In this document: positions 56,951 through 64,000 of the stretch, piece after piece | How the letters are laid out: every line of letters starts with the position of its first letter | Numbering within the stretch: position 1 is the stretch's first letter | Source: Agromyces cerinus subsp. cerinus | GTDB lineage: Bacteria > Actinomycetota > Actinomycetes > Actinomycetales > Microbacteriaceae | Reading direction: 5' to 3' | NCBI RefSeq assembly: GCF_900142065.1 | Contig: NZ_FSRJ01000001.1 | Span: 868,001 to 932,000, forward strand | Length of the DNA: 64,000 nucleotides | Translations under genes and position numbers: made by a program | Notes under the pieces: model-generated | Told to the model about the DNA's origin: nothing | The model's database searches: none | What the model saw: the letters and a program-made list of their open reading frames with translations, nothing else

Positions 56951-57787
56951 TCAGCGCCGGTCGAGCACGCCGTCCTCGAGGTCTGCGTCGGCGTCTCGCC
57001 GCTTCTGCTTCGGCTTTCGGGCCGCGCGAGTCGCGGCATCCGTCGAACCGGATGTCTCTGCGAGCGCCTTGCGCTCCTGGTTCGCCGCCCAGGCGAGGCC
57101 GACGAAGCCCATGATGGCGAAGACGTACCACTGCAATGCGTACGAGAGGTGCGGACCTTCGTCGCGTTCGGGGCGTGCCGCCGCCAGCGGCGGTTCGTCG
57201 GCGTCGGAGCCCGACTGCACGAGCACGCCGTACGCCGCGGTGTAACTCGGTTCGCCGACCCGCTCCGAGAGCTCTTCGAGGTCGATCGTCGCGAACTCGC
57301 TGCCCGTCGACGTGCGCCCGTCGATGCGCCCTTCGCCGGCCTTCAGGCGGGCCTCGATCTCGACGTGCCCGCTCGGCGGCGCAGGCACCTCGCTCGGCCG
57401 GCCCTCCGAGTTCTGCGCGATCCAGCCGCGATCGACCATGAACACCGTGCCGTCATCGAGCCGGAACGGCGTGATCACCTGGAAGCCCGAGCTGCCCTCG
57501 AACGGACGGTTCCGCACGACGACCTCCTCATCGGCGAGGTACTCGCCGGACAGTGCGACCACCTGCCAGCGCTGATCGATGTCGAAGGCCTCGGGGTCGG
57601 GCAGCGCTTCGGCGACCGGCACGGCCGCCGCGTCGTAGTTGGCGTCGATGCGCGCGACTTCGGCGAGCGCCTCGGTGCGCCGGTTGAACTGCCAGGAGCC
57701 GAGCGCCGAGCAGACGATCGCGAAGACGACGGTGAGCAGCAGGTAGCCCGCCCAACGCCGGTGCAACAGGAATCGCCAGTCGTTCAC
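56951..57787 (-). CDS. SURF1-family cytochrome oxidase assembly protein
   Basis: 278 residues. Two transmembrane helices flank a periplasm-side domain: GYLLLTVVFAIVCSALGSWQ at about 14-34 and LQWYVFAIMGFVGLAWAANQ near 222-242. Family motifs are LGSWQFNRR, VVVRNRPFEGSSGFQVITPF and VFMVDRGWI. SURF1 helps insert haem a into aa3-type oxidase. The tail is long and basic (KPKQKRRDADADLEDG). GTG 57787 overlaps the upstream gene (GTGA). Confidence 0.92.
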   Translation of the reverse strand: MNDWRFLLHRRWAGYLLLTVVFAIVCSALGSWQFNRRTEALAEVARIDANYDAAAVPVAEALPDPEAFDIDQRWQVVALSGEYLADEEVVVRNRPFEGSSGFQVITPFRLDDGTVFMVDRGWIAQNSEGRPSEVPAPPSGHVEIEARLKAGEGRIDGRTSTGSEFATIDLEELSERVGEPSYTAAYGVLVQSGSDADEPPLAAARPERDEGPHLSYALQWYVFAIMGFVGLAWAANQERKALAETSGSTDAATRAARKPKQKRRDADADLEDGVLDRR

Positions 57788-58041
57788 TCGTCGTCTCCGT
57801 CTGCGGCGTCGGGCCGCGGCTCGTGGATGTCTGCGAAGGCGGCGACCGCGACCGGGAACGAGCGCGCCTCGAGGAACCCGCGCAGGTAGTCGACGTGCTC
57901 GTCGCACGCGAGCCAGGTCTTGCCGCGGTCGCCGGTGTGGATGCGAGGGTTGCGCCAGTCGATGCGCCACAGCGCGGGTTGCCGGCATTGCGCGCGCGAG
58001 CAGGTGCCGTGGTCGGGCGACGCGCCCAGTCCACCGATCAT
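57784..58041 (-). CDS. Small Cys/His protein between DUF3099 and SURF1 genes
   Basis: 85 residues: CSRAQCRQPALWRIDWRNPR, then KTWLACDEHVDYLRGFLEAR. Two CxxxxC/CDEH elements suggest a small zinc-binding protein. Homologues sit in this same position before SURF1 genes in many Actinomycetota, which supports it as a real gene; no function is established. It overlaps both neighbours by 4 nt. Confidence 0.82.
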   Translation of the reverse strand: MIGGLGASPDHGTCSRAQCRQPALWRIDWRNPRIHTGDRGKTWLACDEHVDYLRGFLEARSFPVAVAAFADIHEPRPDAADGDDE

Positions 58042-58430
58042 GCGGCGCCGCGTTCGTCGTGACGGGCCTGATCGTCGTGCGGCGTCGATCGCGGTTCCGC
58101 GTTCGCCGAGTCCGTCGGATCGGCCGCAGACGAGGCTGCAGATGAGGCCGCAGACGAGGCTGCAGGCGGGGGAGTGCGACGCAGCAGGCCACCGGGGCGG
58201 AGCACCGCGCGCTGCCTGCCCGAGCCCTGCACGTTCGCGATCACCACCGCGAAGTACGGGAGGAAGATCGCGCCTGCGGCGAACACCGCGAGCCACCAGC
58301 CGCGAGCGAAGAGCAGTCCGATGACGCAGAGCACACGGATCGACATCGCGATCGAGTACTTGATCATGCGCGCCCGCCGCTCCGCTTCGGGCGAAGGCGG
58401 CAGCGTGGTGATCGACTGCTGCTGCTTCAT
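58038..58430 (-). CDS. DUF3099 family small membrane protein
   Basis: 130 residues. After ITTLPPSPEAERRARMIKYS come two hydrophobic segments, IAMSIRVLCVIGLLFARGWW and LAVFAAGAIFLPYFAVVIAN, then VQGSGRQRAVLRPGG and a low-complexity tail with the repeat AASSAASSAASSAA. The start at 58430 gives the standard DUF3099 N-terminus; ATG 58469 is a longer alternative. First gene of the DUF3099/small protein/SURF1 operon. Confidence 0.85.
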   Translation of the reverse strand: MKQQQSITTLPPSPEAERRARMIKYSIAMSIRVLCVIGLLFARGWWLAVFAAGAIFLPYFAVVIANVQGSGRQRAVLRPGGLLRRTPPPAASSAASSAASSAADPTDSANAEPRSTPHDDQARHDERGAA

Positions 58431-58519
58431 GATGGTCGCCGTGGTCCTGCGGCACTCCTCTTGCATCAAGCCTACGTCGGTCGGCGGGCAACGGATGCCT
58501 CGAATACACGAGCCTCTAA

Positions 58520-59275
<756 letters not shown>

Positions 59276-59448
59276 CGCGCCGATCGGTCACGACCCCCGC
59301 CATTGACCTCTGCGAGGCGCGGGGGGCAGACTGGGGCTCACTCGGGTCGAGATTCGACATCCGATGCAGATTCAGTTCGGGGGAACGATGAATCGCATTG
59401 CGAGACGCCTCCCGGTGCTGCAGCGGCGAGCATGCGCGAGGGGGAGCC

Positions 59449-60588
59449 ATGTCGGAGCACGTCGAACCGCCGAAGCAGCCGGCCGCCAAGCCGGGTCGCG
59501 GATGGATCTGGATCGTCGTGGTGATCGCGGTCGTCCTCGGGCTGATCGCGGGATTCCTCGGCGGCCTGCTCGGTCGGAACCTCGCGAGTCCTGAGCCCTC
59601 TGCGGCGCCTGAGGTTGCATCTGCGCCCGTCGCCGATGGCGGCGTCTGCGATGCGACACAGGTCTCGGAGTCGGTGCTGCCTGCCGTCGTGACCATCTCT
59701 GCGAGCGATGGCTCCGAGGGCGGCGTGGGCACCGGCGAGATCATCAGCGAAGACGGGTACATCGTCACGAACAACCACGTGATCTCCGTCGCCGCCGACG
59801 GCGGCGAGATCGCCGTGCTGTACAGCAGCGGCGAGACCGCACCCGCGACACTCATCGGCCGGGATCCGCGGGCCGACATCGCCGTGCTCAAGGTCGACCA
59901 CCCGTCTGCATTGCCGACGATCGAGGTGGGCAGCTCGGCGAACGTCGTCGTGGGGCAGCCGGTCGTCGCACTCGGCGCCCCGCTCGGCCTCTCGGGGTCG
60001 GTGACCGCGGGCATCGTCAGCGCACTCGGGCGCGAGGTGACGGTGCCGGGCGACGGTGACGAGACGACGATCCTGACCGGGGCCATCCAGACGGATGCCG
60101 CGATCAACCCGGGCAACTCGGGCGGGCCGCTCGTCGACTGCGACGGGCGCCTGATCGGCATCAACACCGCGATCGCCACCGTGCCGAACGAGGCGGGCGA
60201 AGCGGGCGGCGGCAGCGTGGGCATCGGATTCGCGGTGCCGGTCGATCGCGCGATGTCGATCGTCGACCAGCTCATCTCGACCGGCAGCGCGACCTACCCG
60301 TACTTCGGAGTGTCCGTCGTCGCGATCCCCGAGAATGCTGCCGCGGACTTCGGAGTCGACGGCGGCCTGTACGTCGCCTCGGTCGTCGCGGGCGGGCCGG
60401 CTGACGAAGCGGGGATCAAGGCCGGCGACATCATCCTGACGGTCAATGGCGAACCGGCGACCGACACCGAGGCGCTGACGGCGATCACGCTGCAGGCTCA
60501 GATCGGCGACGAGGTCGAGATCGGGTACCTCCGCGACGGCACTCCATCGACCACGACCGTGACCCTGCAGGAAGCGCCGCAGGGCTGA
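59449..60588 (+). CDS. Membrane-anchored HtrA/DegP-type serine protease with PDZ domain
   Basis: 379 residues. A short cytosolic start leads to one transmembrane helix (WIWIVVVIAVVLGLIAGFLG). The trypsin-like domain has the triad His110 (TNNHVISV), Asp143 (RADIAVLKVD) and Ser224 (NPGNSGGPLVD). A PDZ domain follows from about 285 (PYFGVSVVAIPENA, GPADEAGIKAGDIILTVNGE). It degrades or refolds damaged extracytoplasmic proteins. ATG 59449 has GGGGAG 3 nt upstream. Confidence 0.93.
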   Translation: MSEHVEPPKQPAAKPGRGWIWIVVVIAVVLGLIAGFLGGLLGRNLASPEPSAAPEVASAPVADGGVCDATQVSESVLPAVVTISASDGSEGGVGTGEIISEDGYIVTNNHVISVAADGGEIAVLYSSGETAPATLIGRDPRADIAVLKVDHPSALPTIEVGSSANVVVGQPVVALGAPLGLSGSVTAGIVSALGREVTVPGDGDETTILTGAIQTDAAINPGNSGGPLVDCDGRLIGINTAIATVPNEAGEAGGGSVGIGFAVPVDRAMSIVDQLISTGSATYPYFGVSVVAIPENAAADFGVDGGLYVASVVAGGPADEAGIKAGDIILTVNGEPATDTEALTAITLQAQIGDEVEIGYLRDGTPSTTTVTLQEAPQG

Positions 60589-60622
60589 CCGGGCGCCGCG
60601 GAGGCCAGAACGCGCTGAGCGC

Positions 60623-60656
60623 ATGGGCGACCGGTCATCACGAACCGGCCGCCCAT
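60623..60656. terminator. Bidirectional terminator-like hairpin
   Basis: ATGGGCGaCCGGT at 60623-60635 pairs with ACCGGcCGCCCAT at 60644-60656 with a single A/C mismatch around an 8-nt loop. It lies between the convergent protease and GH76 genes. Confidence 0.72.
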
Positions 60657-60664
60657 CCCGTCCG

Positions 60665-61804
60665 TCAGAGCGCGGCGACCATCAGCGAGGTCCCGGAGTC
60701 CTGCCGGCCGATATCGGCACGATCGAACGGTCCACCCCACGACAGACCGAACTGGTTCGCAGCATTCCGGTCGACGGAGTAGGCGAGCTCGGCCTGGTTC
60801 TTCAGCCACTTCTTGTACGGATGGCCCGGCAGCACGTCGTCCAGTTCCGCGAGGTTGCGCGCGAAGATTCCCTTGAACGCCGACTGGTCCGTGTTGCACC
60901 GGGTCGGCTCGCACGGCTCCGTCAGCACGCCTCCCGGCGCCAACGCGGGGCTCGAGAGCGTGGCATCTGCGATCGCCCGCGCCTCGGTGAGCAGACTGCG
61001 GTCACCCGTTGCCTCAGCGAGCTCGACCAGACCACCGATCAGCGAGCCCTGGTTGTAGGTCCAGGTCGTACCGCCGTTGCTCGTGCAGTCGTCTCGGAGT
61101 CCATCGTTGACCAGATGCTCCGAATTGATCATGCCGCTCGCCTTGAACCACTCCCATTCCTCGACCGCACGGGAGAGGTAGAACGTGTCCCCGGGGATGG
61201 CGTTGTGGAGGGAAGCCGTCAACTTGAGGTACAGCGAGTTGCTGATGGCGTTCTTGTAGCTGTTCGATGGGATGTCCCAGACGATCCCGCCACCGCAGCG
61301 GTCGTCCCAGTAGTCGCGCATGTACGCCTCATCGAGCTTGGCGATGTCGAGGTACTCGGTCTTCCCCGTGAGTTCGTACAGGCGCACCATCGCCAACGCG
61401 TACCATCCCGTGTCGTCGGTGGAGTCGGTCCGGAACTCACCGCCGCCCTGCGGCCACCAGTCCTGCGGAGCCCGCAGTTTCGTCACGGCCTCTTCGACCA
61501 GCGGGAGATAGGACGTGTCGTTCGCTCGCTGCTCGAAGTCCAGCACCACCTGCAGCGAGTTCCCGGTCTGCCACCATGAGGGGCCCGGATCGAACCGTCC
61601 GTTCCCCGGGTTGTAGAAGTCCACCAGCGCAGCCACCGACGCCGCGGCGTGATGACGAGAGCTGTCGGACTGCGCTTGCACCTGCGGGGGCCTGTGCGCG
61701 CCATCGGGCGGTGCCGCCTGCGCCGATATCGTCGTCGTTCCGATCATCAACGCGCCCGCAGCTGCGCCGATGATCACCTTCCACGTGCTCTGCATGTGCC
61801 GCAT
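60665..61804 (-). CDS. Secreted glycoside hydrolase family 76 (alpha-1,6-mannanase)
   Basis: 379 residues. Signal peptide (TWKVIIGAAAGALMIGTTTI, cleavage near AQAAPP at about 31). The (alpha/alpha)6 barrel shows GNSLQVVLDFEQRANDTSYL, the catalytic Asp pair D130-D131 in TDSTDDTGWYALAMVRLYEL, CGGGIVWDI, and TYNQGSLIGGLVELAEATGD. GH76 enzymes cut alpha-1,6-mannan of fungal walls or actinobacterial lipomannan. ATG 61804 follows AAGGAG 12 nt away; ATG 61795 is possible. It stands alone and could serve nutrition or own-wall turnover. Confidence 0.92.
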   Translation of the reverse strand: MRHMQSTWKVIIGAAAGALMIGTTTISAQAAPPDGAHRPPQVQAQSDSSRHHAAASVAALVDFYNPGNGRFDPGPSWWQTGNSLQVVLDFEQRANDTSYLPLVEEAVTKLRAPQDWWPQGGGEFRTDSTDDTGWYALAMVRLYELTGKTEYLDIAKLDEAYMRDYWDDRCGGGIVWDIPSNSYKNAISNSLYLKLTASLHNAIPGDTFYLSRAVEEWEWFKASGMINSEHLVNDGLRDDCTSNGGTTWTYNQGSLIGGLVELAEATGDRSLLTEARAIADATLSSPALAPGGVLTEPCEPTRCNTDQSAFKGIFARNLAELDDVLPGHPYKKWLKNQAELAYSVDRNAANQFGLSWGGPFDRADIGRQDSGTSLMVAAL

Positions 61805-61971
61805 ATCTTCGTCTCGCTCCTTTGCTCGACAACTATGTGCGGACAAGAATACATGGGCCGGTTCGGCACGAGTCAAGCCCGCCAACCACCCGCTGTTCGT
61901 GGAGAAGGTCCTGTTCGTGGCGTACGACACCATCGTCGGTTCGCACCGAACCACTCAACGCTCCGGAGCGG

Positions 61972-62349
61972 TCAGAAGGCGCTGCCGAGCCAGAGCCCGA
62001 GGCCTGCGGCCGCGAGCGAGAGCACGAGCATCAGCACCCCGCTGACGAACGAGGCGGCGAATCGTCGCTGTCGGACGAGCTGCACCGTCTCGTAACTCGC
62101 GGTGCTGAAGGTCGTGTAGCCGCCGAGGAACCCGGTTCCGAGCACGAGCGCGAGCTCGGGGGACAGCAGGTTCGTGAGGGTTGCGCCGATGATGAGGCCG
62201 AGCGCGAAGGAACCCGACACGTTGATGACCGTCGTCGCCCAGGGGAACGCGGTGCGGACCCGTGACCGGATGAGACCGTCGAGCACGAAGCGCACGCCGG
62301 CGCCGAGCCCGCCCCCGACGACGACCAGGAGGAAGAGCGGAAGCGTCAT
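61972..62349 (-). CDS. crcB: Fluoride channel subunit CrcB/Fluc
   Basis: 125 residues, four membrane helices. Fluc motifs: GGGLGAGVRFVLDGLIRSR, INVSGSFALGLIIG and GTGFLGGYTTFSTASYETV with the pore phenylalanine/threonine track. It exports fluoride as a dual-topology dimer. The gene overlaps a second crcB by 4 nt, indicating a heterodimeric channel as in many Gram-positive bacteria. No fluoride riboswitch was recognised upstream. Confidence 0.93.
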   Translation of the reverse strand: MTLPLFLLVVVGGGLGAGVRFVLDGLIRSRVRTAFPWATTVINVSGSFALGLIIGATLTNLLSPELALVLGTGFLGGYTTFSTASYETVQLVRQRRFAASFVSGVLMLVLSLAAAGLGLWLGSAF

Positions 62350-62792
62350 GCGGGTTCACCACCCCGACCGGGGCGCCGGCTTCCGCCGAGTCCGATTCCG
62401 ACCACGATCCCGGCCCAGGTGGCGAGCCCGCCGACCAGCAGGGTGCCGAGCGCGTAGAGCATTGCTGCGCCGACCCCACCGTTCACCGCGAGCACGACGG
62501 TGTCGTTGGCGAGCGCGCTGTACGTGGTGAACCCGCCGCAGAACCCCGTGCCGAGGAGGAGGCGGAGCTGCGCGGCCGATGCGTCCGCGGGGCCCCGGCG
62601 CTCGAGCATGGAAGAGAGGCAGCCGAGCAGGAAGGCACCGACGATGTTGACGAGCGCGATGGCGATCGGCACCTCTGCGACCGTGGGGATCGCCAGCGCG
62701 AGCCCTGCGCGTGCTGCAGACCCGGCCATGCCTCCGGTCACGACGAGTGCGATGGCGGTCCACCGGAGGTGGGGCGGCAGTGCATCCGTCAC
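62346..62792 (-). CDS. crcB: Fluoride channel subunit CrcB/Fluc, second paralogue
   Basis: 148 residues, four membrane helices, with ARAGLALAIPT, LVNIVGAFLLGCLSSMLERR and GTGFCGGFTTYSALANDTVV. Paired crcB genes encode the two inversely inserted subunits of one channel. Its ATG overlaps the stop of the universal stress protein gene and its stop overlaps the other crcB gene, so the three genes are translated together. Confidence 0.93.
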   Translation of the reverse strand: MTDALPPHLRWTAIALVVTGGMAGSAARAGLALAIPTVAEVPIAIALVNIVGAFLLGCLSSMLERRGPADASAAQLRLLLGTGFCGGFTTYSALANDTVVLAVNGGVGAAMLYALGTLLVGGLATWAGIVVGIGLGGSRRPGRGGEPA

Positions 62793-63310
62793 GAGTCGGT
62801 TCCGCGGCCGGGCTCGGACGCTGCGCGATGCGATACGGGAACGATGACGATCGGTCGCGGTTGGCGGTGCGCCAGTTGCGCGCCGACCGAACGACTGAAG
62901 AATTCGCGCAGGCTCCCGCCGAGTGAGTGATCGTGCGCGCCCACGACGATCATGGCGGCATCGAGCGTCTCGGCGAGGTGCCCGAGAGCGCCGGCGACAT
63001 CGCCGGCGAGCGCGAGCGTGCGCCAGGGCACGGCGGTCGTCGCGAGGAGATCCCGCAGCGTACGGGCCAGCGATTCGTCGAACACCGTCTCATGGTCGTC
63101 GGCGAAGTCGGGATCGAGCGAGGCGCTCTCGACCGATCCGTCCGCGGCCTCCTCGACCGGATAGCGCGCGGGGTTGACGTATGCGCAGACCAACTCGGTT
63201 CCGAACCGACTCGCGAAGATGGCGGCCTGCTTCACGACGTCGGCGGGCTGACCGGGTACCACGCCGACGATCACCGGCTGCGCTGAGCGCGCACCCTCGA
63301 CCTCAGCCAT
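62789..63310 (-). CDS. Universal stress protein (UspA family)
   Basis: 173 residues, one Usp domain. PVIVGVVPGQPADVVKQAAI begins the first strand; AAMIVVGAHDHSLGGSLREF then SRSVGAQLAHRQPRPIVIVP holds the GXXG-9X-GS-like nucleotide region. It leads the operon with the two crcB genes, which hints at a stress-response link with fluoride export. Confidence 0.9.
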   Translation of the reverse strand: MAEVEGARSAQPVIVGVVPGQPADVVKQAAIFASRFGTELVCAYVNPARYPVEEAADGSVESASLDPDFADDHETVFDESLARTLRDLLATTAVPWRTLALAGDVAGALGHLAETLDAAMIVVGAHDHSLGGSLREFFSRSVGAQLAHRQPRPIVIVPVSHRAASEPGRGTDS

Positions 63311-63364
63311 GCCGCGATGCTACGCCGCGGCGCGCACAGGGGTCAACGAGCGGCACCCCGCGGC

Positions 63365-64000
63365 TCACCCGCGAAGGCCGAGCACCGAGAGCACCGACGA
63401 CAGGTCGGGACGGTCGATCACCAGGTCCGCCTGCGCTCGCACGATCGGCTTCGCGCAGAAGGCGATGCCGAGCGCGGCTCGGTCGAGCATCTGCAGGTCG
63501 TTCGCGCCGTCGCCCACCGCGACGGTGCGCCCGATCGGGATGCCGCCGGCCTCCGCCCACTCGGCGAGCGCGACGGCCTTGGCGGCGGCATCGATGATCG
63601 GGCCGTCGACCCGGCCGGTGAGCCGGCCGCCCGTGATCTCGAGTCGGTTCGCCCGGCAGAAGTCGAGGCCGAGACGTTCGGCGAGCGGGGCGAGCAGCTC
63701 GTGGAAGCCGCCGGAGACGACGCCGACGCGCCCGCCGGCCGCATGCACGCCGTCGATGAGCTCCTGCACGCCGGGAGTGGGCGTCATCCGCTCGCGTGCA
63801 GCCGCGAGCACCGAGACGTCGAGGCCCGCGAGGGTCGCGACCCGCTCGCGCAGGCTCTCGGCGAAGTCGAGCTCCCCGCGCATGGCTCGCTCGGTGACGG
63901 CGGCGACGTGTTCGAGGGTGCCCGCGGCCTCGGCCAGCAGTTCGATCGCCTCTTCGCGGATGAGGGTCGAGTCGGCGTCGAGCACGACGAGGGGGCCGCT
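63365..64000 (-). CDS. serB: Phosphoserine phosphatase SerB, 5' end beyond the window
   Basis: The visible 211 residues start inside PLVVLDADSTLIREE, the DxDST nucleophile motif of HAD-type phosphoserine phosphatases. GRVGVVSGGFHELLAPLAER gives motif II (Ser), TGRVDGPIIDAAAKAVAL carries the motif III lysine and TVAVGDGANDLQMLDRA motif IV. It makes serine from phosphoserine, the last step of serine synthesis. The N-terminus, often an ACT domain, is outside the window. Confidence 0.93.
   Translation of the reverse strand, partial: SGPLVVLDADSTLIREEAIELLAEAAGTLEHVAAVTERAMRGELDFAESLRERVATLAGLDVSVLAAARERMTPTPGVQELIDGVHAAGGRVGVVSGGFHELLAPLAERLGLDFCRANRLEITGGRLTGRVDGPIIDAAAKAVALAEWAEAGGIPIGRTVAVGDGANDLQMLDRAALGIAFCAKPIVRAQADLVIDRPDLSSVLSVLGLRG

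Noticed and set aside
61972..63364. Fluoride riboswitch upstream of the crcB genes
   Set aside because: The crcB genes are coupled to the universal stress protein gene, and the 54-bp region before that gene is too short and shows no riboswitch-like fold.

Overview
This window comes from a high-GC Gram-positive actinobacterium, most likely a member of the Microbacteriaceae (Agromyces or a close relative). That placement rests on three things: gene content (a DUF7882 protein, and the ABC-F / SURF1 / DUF3099 / FabG neighbourhood); heavy use of 4-bp ATGA/GTGA gene overlaps and GTG starts; and several apparently leaderless genes, where a TANNNT box lies 6-7 nt before the start codon. The genus is an inference; no marker gene was compared.

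Layout. 1-750: the 3' part of tRNA-Ala(GGC), its terminator, and the frameshifted tail of a cell-wall repeat protein. 864-8000: a MalT-like LuxR regulator, a CMD-like protein, a DUF6325 protein with a tiny partner, a DUF1254/DUF1214 protein, and a SulP transporter preceded by a short translated leader. 8548-10725: a run of very small membrane or charged proteins. 10558-13059: an overlapping three-gene operon encoding a small acidic protein, a DUF1704 (QEGLA, MATCAP-like) metallopeptidase and an ATP-grasp ligase. 13097-17955: a large LuxR-type ATPase regulator between two alpha/beta hydrolase genes whose upstream regions share a 24-nt element. 18374-22164: TRIC channel, arylsulfatase and an internally duplicated membrane protein. 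22231-26462: a deazaflavin-dependent reductase, ArfB, a MATE exporter and a tyrosine phosphatase.

26560-43179 is a catabolic island. A divergent TetR regulator faces an SDR / acyl-CoA dehydrogenase / phosphotransferase operon. This converges on a seven-gene minus-strand operon: PcaF-like thiolase, PaaI-like thioesterase, PaaN-like aldehyde dehydrogenase, carotenoid/stilbene-type oxygenase, acyl-CoA synthetase and two more thiolase-family proteins. A leaderless acyl-CoA ligase / nitronate-monooxygenase-like / tandem-HxlR unit diverges from it. Together the genes suggest oxidative cleavage of an alkene (aryl-alkene or isoprenoid) to aldehydes, oxidation to acids, CoA activation and thiolytic breakdown. 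No enoyl-CoA hydratase is present in the window.

43245-54043: housekeeping and stress genes, then an operon for a branched-chain 2-oxoacid dehydrogenase (E1 alpha, E1 beta, E2) downstream of an Lrp/AsnC regulator and an MpaB-like oxygenase. The E1 alpha gene carries an in-frame amber codon. A secreted lytic transglycosylase, a GH3-like lipoprotein and a YceI protein follow. 54100-64000: core genes (winged-helix AlkZ-like protein, ABC-F ATPase, SURF1, DUF3099, FabG, HtrA-type protease), a secreted GH76 mannanase, a CrcB fluoride-channel pair, a universal stress protein and the start-truncated serB gene at the window edge.

Most promising for follow-up: the DUF1704/ATP-grasp/acidic-protein operon, the oxygenase-centred catabolic island with its shared promoter element, the matched LuxR-type elements, and the amber-interrupted E1 alpha gene.
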